Made by a program: the position numbers and the translations under genes
Shown here: piece by piece, positions 34,205-44,251 of the stretch
Layout: each line of letters begins with the position of its first letter
Position numbering within the stretch: the stretch's first letter is position 1
From: Grifola frondosa
Taxonomy: Eukaryota > Basidiomycota > Agaricomycetes > Polyporales > Grifolaceae
Direction of reading: 5' to 3'
Length of the DNA: 64,000 nt
Assembly: GCA_001683735.1 (NCBI GenBank)
Contig: LUGG01000005.1
Span: 1,240,001 to 1,304,000 of the forward strand
The notes under the pieces: generated by a model
Told to the model about the DNA's origin: nothing
Database searches by the model: none
Seen by the model: the letters and a program-made list of their open reading frames with translations, nothing else

Positions 34205-34614
34205 GTTGTCGTCGTTTACAAGCGGGTGAAGAGGGTAAATCATGGATTCCGGCTTTGTCATCTCGTTATCCGGACTGACAGCGTATAGGGAATATCGCCA
34301 CCAGGTCATTGCATAGGAGACGAGCGAATGCTGAACGTACTCGTATCGTACTGCGAAACCAATGGTGCAGGTGCCGTCGATGTGAGAAAGGGCGAGGAAT
34401 ATTCGTGTTTCCTGGTACTGGATGATGTGGTCGATATGGCCCGTGAATGTAATTCTGGATCGATCTGTGAGGTGCACGAATCCGGACAGTGGCATGAGGT
34501 CGAATCCGGTGGCGAGTGTGTCGTATAATAGGATGGGGAACCGAGGATCGATTACCATGGGGCACCATGGCATGCGTCGATTGGGTGGGATTGGGTGGAG
34601 ATTTGACATGATTG
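34205..34614. other. Interval between insertion block and RT gene
   Basis: A minus-strand frame of 137 codons (34196-34609) reads protein-like in places (MPWCPMVIDPRFPILLYDTL, FVHLTDRSRITFTGHIDHII), but no family is recognised and it ends inside the direct repeat. It may be a remnant of another insertion or chance. Confidence 0.25.
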
Positions 34615-36468
34615 ATGATGTCTAAACTTGATCCCGATGGTGACCTTCGTGTGCTGTGCATATTACGGCACTCGGTTGACTTGGTTGCCAAAGATGGTTA
34701 TTTTGGCCCTGTCCAGGTACCAACCACGTTTGGTGCGTGACAGCGCGCAGACCCGATCATCAACGCAACGCTTGCTTCGCACCCTCACCTATTCAAAATC
34801 GTTACAACAATAAATGTTGATCATCTCGAATACCTTCTTCGCGATCATCCCAATCCGGATTTCGTAGCGTCCGTTCTGCGCAGTTTGCGTGAGGGTTTCT
34901 GGCCATGGGCTATCACACCCGATGGGTATCCAGCCATGTGGGATGAGGACAGGCCGCCTCCGAGCGATGAAGAAGTGGCGAAGTTTCTGCGGGAACAGAG
35001 AGATGAAGAGGTCAGTTTGGGAAGATACTCGGAGAGTTTTGGAACAGACCTGCTCCCAGGCATGGTGTGCATGCCAATCCATGCAGTACCAAAACCTAGG
35101 TCAGACAAGCTGCGGCTCGTCAACAACCATAGTGCAGGGCCATACGCACTGAATGATCTCATCTCACCTGAGTCCATCAAGGGGGTGATCCTGGACGGGA
35201 TCCCAGCCCTCGGAGAGGCTCTCAGGCGATACCGACGTCAGCATGGCACGAAACGTCTGGTTATGTGGAAGTCGGATGTGTCGCAGGCTTACCGGCGCCT
35301 GCCGATGTCCATTTTCTGGCAAATTAAACAAGTAACCACAATTGACGGGCAGCGACATGTCGACCGGTGCAATTTGTTCGGCTCACGTGGCACGCAGCGG
35401 ATTTTTTGCGCGCTGATGTGTCTTATCATGTGGATCGCGGTCGCCATACGCGAAATCGACCATCTCAATTATGTCGATGATGATTTTGGTTTTGAAGAGG
35501 AAGGGCTTGTCCTGTTCTATCAACCATATGCGACGTACCTGCCTGCCAAGCAAGTGCGATTGCTCCTCCTCTGGGATGAAGTGGGATTACCGCATGAGAG
35601 GAAGAAGCAGGAATATGGGCAGGTGCTCACCATTATCGGTTTCGAAGTCGATCCCAACGCAATGACCGTTACTCTCCCCATCGAGAGCCGCACCAAGTTG
35701 GTCAACGCGCTCCGTGATTTTTGCCGAGTACCACCTGGTAACCGGCGGCGCTCCCTCGCAGAATTTCAGAGCCTCGCGGGGTACGTGAACTGGGCGTTCA
35801 ACGTGTATCCTCTCCTAAAGCCAGGTCTCTGCAACCTGTACGCAAAAATGTCGTGCAAGGTTAATCGACATGCAGGAATATATCTCAATACAAGCATCAC
35901 ACGGGAACTCACCTGGATCGCTAACCATGTTGAGATGTCCGATGGCATCCACTTCCTTTCTGCGCTTGAGTGGGGACCCGAAGATCTCGTGGAGGGCGCA
36001 CACTGTGACGAGTTTGCACTTGTTGACGCATCGGGCGTGGGCCTCGGACTCTTCTTCCCTTGGCTGAATTTCGGTTTTCACGCTGTTCTACCTTGTGATG
36101 CCCCGACGAATGCCATCTTCTACTTTGAAGCTCTTGCAATCTGCTCTGCAATCCACAGGGTATCTGCTTGGCGCTCCGCACACCGACACGTCAAACGCTT
36201 TGCAGTACTCTCTGACAACACCAACGCGGTGCGGATCTTCAACACGCTGCGTGCCTCGCCTGTGTACAACCCCATCCTTCTCTCTGCAGTCGACGTCATG
36301 ATCCATGACCGCTTGCAGGTCCGTGTGGATCATGTCCCTGGTGCCCACAACACCGTCGCCGATGCACTCTCCCATGGTAAACTGGATAAGGCCCGAGAGC
36401 TCGCCCCAGGTATCCAGTTATTTCCATTCATACCCCCTCGAAATGCGCTGGGGGCCCCTTCACAATGA
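34615..36468 (+). pseudogene. Reverse transcriptase / RNase H of the DIRS-like element
   Basis: The open part runs from 34741 to the stop at 36466-36468. The RT has PKPRSDKLRLVNNHSAGPYA, MWKSDVSQAYRRLPM (first catalytic Asp), NLFGSRGTQRIFCALM and HLNYVDDDFGFEEE (YVDD box). The thumb-like GFEVDPNAMTVTLP follows. RNase H residues follow in order: Asp in EFALVDASGVGLG, Glu in YFEALAICSAI, Asp in FAVLSDNTNAVRIFN, and Asp in GAHNTVADALSHGKLD. The likely start is 34615 (MMSKLDPDGDLRV), but a TGA at 34738-34740 follows PTTFGA, again compatible with CGA-to-TGA. The stop overlaps the recombinase start in an ATGA motif at 36465-36468, which suggests coupled translation. Confidence 0.85.
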
Positions 36469-37084
36469 TCATATCAACCCGCCGGCCACGGCAGCCTCTG
36501 CGCGAACCGTGGCCCTCGAACGTCTCATTCATGAGCGTTCCGTGGCCCTGGGCCACGCCCTCGACCGACACAACGAAAACCACCTATTCTTCCGCTCTGA
36601 ACTCCTACCTCACTTTCTGTCGCCTACACGACCGCCCCATCCTCCCAACAGAGGACACGTTCAGTTTCTTCGTCGTCTACATGTCTGCGCACATCGAACC
36701 ACGATCTGTTGACTCCTACCTCTCTGGGATTTGTTCCGAGCTCGAAGAGTATTTCCCCAACGTGCGTCGTATTCGATCCTCGCGCCTCGTCGCACGCTGC
36801 CTGAAAGGCTGCAAAAGACTCCACAGCAAACCTATCCGCCGCAAGTGCGCACTCACTAAATCCAACCTTCTCTCCGTCTGCACCTCGTTGCACACATCCA
36901 CTCTCCATGATGACCTCCTATTCGTTGCGCAACTCCTCACTGGTTTCCATGCCTTGCTGCATCTAGGAGAGCTCGTGTGGCCCGATGCTGTTGCCCTGCG
37001 ACAGTTCAAAAAAATTGCCCTCCGCCATCAGGTGCAGCTGAACAGCGCATCTTTCAGTTTCTTACTGCCTTCTCATAAGGCCGA

Positions 37085-37106
37085 CATCAGGAAAAACCCA
37101 AATGCA
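37085..37106 (+). repeat. Left terminal inverted repeat of the Plavaka-type element
   Basis: Pairs with 42715-42736. Of 22 positions 20 match, and the outer 14 are perfect. Confidence 0.85.
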
Positions 37107-37323
37107 AGATAGTTCTCACCAAAGACTCTCGAGTGTAGATAGCGTAGATAGCGTCAATAGCAATGTAGCTAAGCTCCCTAGCACTTTTTAGGATAGATAG
37201 CCCTGGCATGTCTCAAGGTAGACCACTGGAGCCTCAGTCGAGTTGTCCTTAGGCTTTCTAGTCAATTAGTTCTACATTCTAGACACTCTAGCACAATGAA
37301 ACTAATTACAGCAATGTTAGACA

Positions 37324-40300
37324 TTAAGCTACTACTCGGAAAAGTACAAAGTCCTCATGTCGTAAGTACGGATTGACGTAGAAATGCTTACACTCATCCG
37401 AAACATTTTCCGAGGTCCACGAACGGTCCATCTTCTTGCCCCACACCGGTAACAGGTGACAGCTGCGCTCGATTTGTGTGACCGGAATGATTGAGGCGCG
37501 CCGTCGATGGTTTCTGAATGAGTGACTCACTTTATACATGCCGATGTCGGAAACTGGTGTTCGAAACGGCGTGAACCACTCCACGTATGCGAGAGGATGT
37601 TCCGTGCATGCACCGTAGGAATCTGGGACTCGAAAGATGGCTCGCACGCGAGCGACGCACAACCCTGCATGACAAGATGTGAGTAATATGAGCGCAAGAA
37701 ATAAGAAAGATGAAAGACTTACCATCTAGTGGATGCTGCCGGTCATCCCCCGATTGCTCCCATGCCAATACTGTGTCGAAATGAGCCGGAACAGCTTTGC
37801 GAAGACCGGATGTTGCTTGCTTAGGCATTGCACGAATTGTGTCTTTAGTTGGAACTGAAGACACTTGACGAAGAGAGGGGAGATGGACAGTCATACGCTT
37901 GTAGACATTAAATCGAGTAGTGGAAGTGATGTTTTGAGCCGCAGGAGGTAGTGCTTGAGTTCCGGATGAGTGACGAAGAAAGTGTTCGAGAGCGCGCACA
38001 AAATCAATGCATCCGAAGTTGTCTTGCAATGAGTGAACCGGGGTATTTGGAAGGCCAGGCTCTTTGGCGACAGAGTATGCTGCGGCTGTGGGCTGTGGAT
38101 CAAGGTGCCAATCGGTGTTGTCCACATCGCCACTATCCATGTCCTCCTCCTCGTCCACACTATCGCCGCCAGGAGCATTTGAACTCGCCACGTGTGACGC
38201 AAGAGATTCCACCCACTGAAGGTATGCACTAAATCGCTGAACGGCTTCTTGACGCGTAAGCCAAGTCGTCATTTGCTGAACGTAGTGTCTTTTATTGGAA
38301 GATGCATATGCTTGCTTGGCGTAGTCGATATGAAGGCGTTCCGAACCTTCGGTATGTAGCCATCCGCGGACCCAAGGCGGCGGATGGATGATTCGTAGTG
38401 ACATGTGGAGTGGAACTTAGGTATGTTAAATGTTCCCGGACCCCGCAATCAACAAAGACATGCTTATTAGCATGGAAATCTGTCCATGCGTCATTCAGGC
38501 GAGATAGCGAGTTGTCGGAATGCGCCTCAAAATGCGCGAAGTAGATGAAATCTAGGACAGCGCGAACCACTCGGAGAACAGCAGGTCCGAGGCACCGGTG
38601 AGCACTCCCAAAAATACTTTTTCCATGTTCTTGTATTCTGTTCCAGTCCACTGCGTCACGAGTGAGATGCCCTTCTTGAAATGGCGCAAGGTCGGATGAG
38701 TAGGCATGGCTTTGAAGCGATAATCAATCTCCTTCGCACCTCCATCAATGCACTCCGTGGCCCAAGAAACAGTATGGTCCTTAAAAACACCCTTGTGAAG
38801 CTGGTGGAGGAGATCGGGTGTGATGCATGCGAAGATGTTGCAGTGAGGTAAGTCGCTCCAAAAGGGCTGAATGAGACGCAGGCCATACTGTTTAAATTCA
38901 GCAGGGCGTTCTCCACGCGCAGCCTCCGCTATGATACGAAGCACCTCCTCCGGCTCCTTCATGGTCGAGTAGATCGGATCGCCGAGCTTCGTTGGGTGAG
39001 CAGCGCATTTGGGGCAACAATTCTCCTGACACCCAGTCACCAGACATTGTTCAGGGTGGTCGGCAATGTACGCAGCCAAGATTGGATGAACACGTCGAAC
39101 GCAGCCATCCACACATATCATCTCCACGTCCGTCGCGCCCAGCTTGAATTAGCGGCTCAAGGATGGACTGCATACAAGAGTGGAATAGTCGGTACCCCTC
39201 CAATGAAGCCGTGAAGAAGAAAAACATTCAAGTTTGGTGACCGGTATGTACCCAACGAGGACTGTTGCATGCTTGCTGGCTGTCGTCGTGTTGATTTGGC
39301 AACATTTCCTATACTTAGATAGACGGGCCAAGCCTGCTTATCGCCGCTGAACCGCGATAATTGGGTTTTATCGAAGACAAAATGACAGGCGCGATTGTAG
39401 CACCCTCCGCAAGACAGCTCTAGTTTGCAATGGTAAGTTTTACTCGTCACACATTTATAACGTCCATGTCGCTCACCTGTGTATCCCCACCAATCCGCTG
39501 TCCACATCTCATCATAGATCCTCTCTCTCCCTTCACTGTCACTATACAGCCTCTCCGGTGCATACCGGACAAGATCCTTGAACACCGGATTACCCATCAG
39601 CTCCCGAACGCATTCCACCGGATCTCGCTTCCACAACTCGACTTCTTCCACCCGTGTCTGTCCCTTGTCATCTGTGAGGTCGCCAGTGACTTCAAATGGC
39701 TCGCATGTCCAGCTAGGGCCCCGAGGGAGCGCGTCGATTTTCTGGAAGAATGCGCGTTTATTATGAAAGCTAAGTTTTGTGCGATTCTGCGTCTAGAAGC
39801 TCTGAGATTAGATAATGATGTTATTTAGTTCGAATGTCGGACAGACGTACGATTGGCAAGGTGAGATAATCTTCAACTGCATTCTGGCTAAGTCCAGTGC
39901 TCATCAACCATTTCGCTAGTTCCCACTCCTCTTTGCATGTGAACGGTGCCCAGCTCGTATCGCCTGCTTCATCCTTTTGCTCTCGTATGGTTTCGAACGA
40001 CGTTCTCCTGTGATCAAGAATACTTGCGGCCTCAGTCGGAAAGTCTCTGACCCACGGTTTCTTCGGCAGACCTCCCGCTTCTTCGTCTTCAACTTCTTCA
40101 ACACGGACACGGTGGGATGCATCTTTGGATGCGGAGGATGCTGGAGGATGCAAGTGAGGATGAGGATTGGTATGTAATTCGAAATTTTCTTCAATGTTGA
40201 TATCTGGCAATGCTGTGTCTGCAGTGGAAATCCTACGCTTTTGGCGGACAAGCTCGCGAAGCGCATCACGACAAGACTGTTTTTGAGTCAGGTGAGATTG

Positions 40301-40357
40301 AAGCCCTTGTAAAGTGGGTAGCGTTTGTAGACAGAATTGACACTGATGGTTTGGCAT
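37324..40357 (-). CDS. Plavaka-type transposase
   Basis: Catalyses excision and insertion of the element. ATG 40357 begins a C2H2-like zinc finger ([20 protein letters not shown], then SHLTQKQSC). Later blocks are typical of the family: [148 protein letters not shown], and near the end [17 protein letters not shown] with [19 protein letters not shown]. The Asp of SSDKTQ and the [10 protein letters not shown] block lie in the RNase-H-like catalytic core of the family (recalled, not tested). Two places need one more base: the G run opposite 39485-39488 (giving WWGDTQ) and about 39370 (giving SSDKTQ). If those are consensus errors the transposase may be intact. Confidence 0.85.
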
Positions 40358-40538
40358 AATTCAGATGGTCTTTGGGATATCAAGAGCTCGTTGCATTATC
40401 CCAGCAGAGTCCTTGAAGGTGGCCCGTGCGTAACGCTGCTTCTATACGATCGTTGCCCGGTGTCAACGCTAACATTTGGATTTTTTTCACGCTGCCAGCT
40501 GCTATTGCCTCCGATTTCATTTCTCTCTTGTATTCACC

Positions 40539-42447
40539 ATGCCGGCGAAACGACGCACTCAACCGGCAGGGCACGCAGAAGATGGTACGGGCGAGTTTGA
40601 CAATCAGCAAGCTCTGGCGCCAAAACCGAAAGAAAAAGCGTGCTTCTGGCGACGATCTTGCGGGCAATACAATTTTCGAGGAACGAACGCGGACTGTGCG
40701 TACTCCGTCAACAAAGCAACTTCAAAATGTACGTGGTATAATTTTTAAGGTGGTCGCTTCTAATTTAAACTGTCACTGCGGCAGACCAAGAGAAGGACGA
40801 CCACAAAGATATCGAGATTGAACAACTTCACAAGCAGCTAAACAAGTACAAGAAACGAATCGCGATCATGTCAACTGCTTCACCCCGACACACGGAGGAT
40901 GACTTTGACCAGCTACCGGTAGAAAGCGAGGAAGAAGATGAACCTCAGCCGCTGGCTAATCTTCATTCATCTGTAAGTGCATTCATTTATTATATTGTAC
41001 AGCCTCCTCTCAGCCTCTAATCCTATTTAGATACGGAGAGGTATTCCGATCACTCCAGCTACTGCCGGGCGACAAGCTCAAAATTCAAATTCTGCGCACC
41101 ACCTTCCATTGAAAAGGCAAGGTGACCAACAAGAATTCTCGTCACCCACTCCACATGACAATCTTCAAGCTCGACGCAACCTCACCATGGACTCCACAGC
41201 CCCCCCTGGCGAGAGCCTTCAATCCGTGCTCTGTTCCTCTCGGCGAGACATCTTCAAGAGAGAGTTCACCACTTACAGATCATCGCAGCGACATCATCCT
41301 TGAAAATTCCTCTCTCCCGCCTTCTCGTTCCTTGAGCATGACAACGCTCAAGGTCGCACCTTTTCGCTCCAACCAACCACCTAGCGGACGTGCAAAGGCC
41401 TTTGATTATGTTGACGACGTCAAGGTGCTCCTTCTCGATGCCATTAGAATATTTGAATGCTACATCTACACAATTAATCCTTTTCCGAGTGCACAAGAGC
41501 AGGAGCAGTGGGCGCAGAATATCTGGGCGATGGTGACGCGGGAAGATGGACAACACTACGTGTTGTCGGATCGGATGACTACTATTGTAAGTTCGTTGTA
41601 TTCTAACACTGCGCGCAACACTCAAATAATTTGCTTGCTATAGATCAAGGCTCGAAAGTCGAACGCGCGAGGGGATGTTGTGGATTTGGCTCGCCCGTTG
41701 ACACAGCAAGCGTATGGCTTTGTCCTCGGCAGTGAAACAAAAGGCACGGAGCGCAAGAACGTTCGACGCTACCAGAATCTCACGGATGACTCAGCTTTCC
41801 ATTACAAGGTGAGTTTGGATTTCTATTACAATCGTATCAACTATATTAACCGAGTGTTAGACGTACGATGCTGCTAAGGGTGCACGTTCTGGCTTCGCGC
41901 AACACAAGCATGTATCAGACCTGATACAGAAGGCCTTCTTCAAGAACACGAGAGCGCTTGGCGTCGAGTACCAAAAGTACTTCGATCCAATTCCACTAGT
42001 GACAATTGCGTTCATCTTCACGGTGGTAAGTTCATTTGTTATGATTTAAGTATATACATCTTACTAGTTGGGTATTAGATATCCGCCAACCTGGATGAAT
42101 GGGCTAGCGGGAAATATGTTCAAGCTCAGTTTCGCGAATCGGACCACAAGGCAAACTATCAAAATTACCTTCAAGACCTCATGGAATGGGAAAGGTCTGC
42201 ACCCGAGGTAGTGCAGAACATTCGGAAGAAATGGCACGATCGCGCTCGGTAAGCCAGCATTTTCGTGCGGAATACTTGCTGACATCATTGTTTTCAGTCG
42301 GATTGCTGGCGCGGTGGCCGAGAATGCCTTCAATGGACGGTTTCTGTGAACGCCATGAATTCGGCGAAGCTGGAGCTACAGGGCAGGACAGGGCTTACCG
42401 ATAGCGAGAATGAGGACGATAACGACGACGAGCACATTGACGCGTAG
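40539..42447 (+). CDS. DUF6532-type protein, second gene of the transposon
   Basis: Function unknown. From ATG 40539 (MPAKRRTQPAGHAEDGTGEF) there is a basic, disordered N-terminus. A coiled coil follows (DHKDIEIEQLHKQLNKYKKR), then an acidic region (ESEEEDEPQPLANL). The conserved C-terminal domain has DDVKVLLLDAIRIFECYIYT, RKSNARGDVVDLARPLTQQA, KHVSDLIQKAFFKNTRALGV, PLVTIAFIFTV and YLQDLMEWERSAPEVVQN. It ends in an acidic tail (DSENEDDNDDEHIDA, stop at 42447). Frame breaks at 40633-40637 (A run) and about 42345 each need one base. The frame between 41122 and 41290 is also unclear. Lying inside the terminal repeats and diverging from the transposase, it resembles the accessory DNA-binding protein of plant CACTA elements by layout only. 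Confidence 0.7.
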
Positions 42448-42714
42448 AACTTCCTTCGCTAGGACCGTAGCAATAAAATATATGATTTCTTGGTATTTCT
42501 CTAGTGCTAGTGAGTGCTATCGAGACTCGACAACTCCGACAATATCTGGCTAAAAAATAATATCTGAGCCAACGGGAGTACTATAGAGACAAGGACTCAA
42601 ACTATCGAGAACTATCGAGTACTATGGAGAATAAGTGCCAGACAATGTTGCCTCGGGAACAGGGGACTTGTCGACCGAGCTAGGGCTGCTCGCGAACCTA
42701 GGTATTGCTCCGGA

Positions 42715-42736
42715 GCATTGTCGGTTTTTCCTGATG
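42715..42736 (-). repeat. Right terminal inverted repeat of the Plavaka-type element
   Basis: Reverse complement of the left end at 37085-37106, followed directly by the GA target duplication. Confidence 0.85.
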
Positions 42737-43143
42737 GACACCTTCTTCGAGGGCAGCCTCATTCTGGTACAAGCCGTCGTGGACTCTCCTGATCCCCTGC
42801 CGCTTTCCGACGCTACATATCTGCCCGCGACCATGCATTCCCGTATCGACCTGAGCTGTGGCTGCGTGCGAACGGCACCGTCCCAACACGTTCATGGTTC
42901 ACCGCACGTTTGCGCGTGTTCTTCCCTACTTCGTCTAACATCTCCGGCCATTCCCTCCGCTCTGGCGGTGCAACCTCCCTCGCTGAGGCCGGCGTACACC
43001 CACCACTCCAGGCGCTCGGCCGATGGACGTCGGATGCATGGCAGGCATATATTCGCAAGCACCCCGTGCTACTCAATGCGCTGCTGTTTGGGGACCGTGC
43101 GTTGCATGACGGCCCCAGACCGGTCACTGAACATACCTCTTAG

Positions 43144-44251
43144 TCTTCAATCTCCCGTGTTACTTCGTTACCCATCTCAGTCTCTTTTATTCCACTCCTA
43201 CTCCGTCCTCCCCTCCTACTCTGTTCCTCTTTTCAGCTCCGTCTTCTCTGTCTTTCCTCTCCTTCCCCACCCTTCTGCGGTGTCAGCGCCGTAGGACGCT
43301 TCCCACGCGCTTCTCAGTTTGTCCTCTCGTTTACTTGTTTTTGGCGCGTCATCGGACACTTCACCCAATCCTATAAAAAAAAAATTAAATAAAAAAAAAC
43401 CATTAGACTTATAGCGATTCTCCAATTTAAAACAGGGCCGCGGCGGGCACATACTGCCGCGGTTGCGTTCGCACCGGCTAAATCCTTGCTTGCCCATGTT
43501 GACCTCAACTCGGGGCAGGAGATTAGATTCATAATTGCACATGCATCAGGAGTCGAGCGACCCGCTAGAAATATGAGTAAAGGACACAGTCTAATATTCT
43601 TTGTGATATTTTCGCTCGTCTTCATTGCGACATTGATCTCCGCGACAACGGTCCGAACCTCGGCGCTGAAGGAGGTTCTCTTTCTGCGCTGGTCGTTGTT
43701 CCAGTCATGTCCTCTTCCCGTGTCGGGCGCCATTGCACCCGATTGATGGCACGGGGCTTTTGTAGTGGATTGCTTGTGGTCTTCGCCGATAGAGTGACGA
43801 ATGCCCTAACGAGCAAAGTTAGACTTATGGGCGCCACTGGGCCGCATTATCTTCTGGAGCGCCGGATACGCAAATATGCGCACACTACGTTGAGCTGTGC
43901 CCCACGATTGGCACGAACTCTCACCAAAGATCTCATGTCGACTCGCCCAGGCTCTCTGAATGAATGGGGCTCTCCACGTACGCCGCCGACAGATGCTCCC
44001 TGTGGATGGGACCTGTCGGAATCGAAGAACTTTGACGTAAGATTCTCCACTAAATTGGAACCCAAATTCCGGTTTCAAGCGCACCTGGAGGGTGTGTGAA
44101 TTAGAATCATCGACCACGGGACAATTTATCTCGGCAAAGTACATCGCGCTGCACCAATCAAAGATTTATAAATACTCCGGTTCAGTATCCGCTGCCTCAA
44201 AACCCTCCCCGTTCATTCTCCGCATCATCTGGCACGCAAACGCTTTCTCAG
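43144..44251. other. Tail of the retroelement and promoter of the Zn2Cys6 gene
   Basis: A CT-rich stretch (43150-43280) is followed by the A-rich string at 43373-43400. A small GC-rich inverted repeat (GCCGCGG, about 43437-43466) follows. Weak minus-strand frames at 43371-43733 match no known family. The last 200 bases lead into the regulator gene. Confidence 0.4.

Larger units (their letters stand above)
37085..42736. mobile_element. Plavaka-type (CACTA/CMC group) DNA transposon, full length
   Basis: A 5,652-bp element. Terminal inverted repeats begin CATCAGGAAAAACC (37085-37098) and match the reverse complement of 42723-42736 perfectly. The match continues to 22 bp with two mismatches. The dinucleotide GA flanks both ends (37083-37084 and 42737-42738), and removing the element plus one GA restores the host codons GCC GAC ACC. 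Subterminal regions carry short repeated words (TAGATAGCG and GATAG on the left; ACTATCGAG and ACTATNGAG on the right), as in CACTA-type elements. The two genes diverge from about 40.36-40.54 kb: a transposase (-) and a DUF6532-type protein (+). Confidence 0.85.
36465..43143 (+). pseudogene. Tyrosine recombinase of the DIRS-like element, split by a transposon
   Basis: The N-terminal piece (36465-37084) has a core-binding-like domain: TTYSSALNSYLTFCRLHDRP and SVDSYLSGICSELEEYFPNV. The start of the catalytic domain follows (LLTGFHALLHLGELVWPD, LPSHKAD). The C-terminal piece (42739-43143) resumes with TFFEGSLILVQAVVDSPDPL and carries GHSLRSGGATSLAEAG (His-x2-Arg) and LGRWTSDAWQAYIRKHP (Trp and catalytic Tyr). 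A 5,652-bp transposon lies exactly between them. The first catalytic Arg, normally in the motif LLRLGEL, reads His here (LLHLGEL). One missing base near 42804-42808 also separates the two downstream frames. The gene is inactive on several counts. Confidence 0.8.
31244..43400 (+). mobile_element. DIRS-like tyrosine-recombinase retroelement, twice interrupted and inactive
   Basis: The gene order is Gag-like protein with zinc fingers, reverse transcriptase plus RNase H, then tyrosine recombinase. That order defines DIRS-type retroelements. The element lacks an integrase and an aspartic protease. It is interrupted between Gag and RT by a CpG-poor 1.4-kb block (32788-34194) and inside the recombinase gene by a Plavaka-type transposon (37085-42736). 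Without the inserts it would be about 5.1 kb. A pyrimidine-rich stretch and an A-rich stretch (43373-43400) follow the last gene. Split direct or inverted terminal repeats expected for DIRS were not found, so the outer borders are approximate. Several inactivating changes are described under the individual genes. Confidence 0.75.

Noticed and set aside
34196..34609. 137-codon minus-strand frame next to the CpG-poor block
   Set aside because: Partly protein-like, but it ends within the direct repeat, has no family and no transcript evidence. It is kept only as a note in the interval entry.
43373..43400. A-rich stretch read as the poly-A tail of a LINE-type element
   Set aside because: The upstream genes are DIRS-type (tyrosine recombinase, no endonuclease) and no target duplication flanks the tract. 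Its origin is left open.
43371..43733. Minus-strand frame near the A-rich stretch
   Set aside because: Its C-terminal residues come from the A-rich string itself, and the rest resembles no protein.
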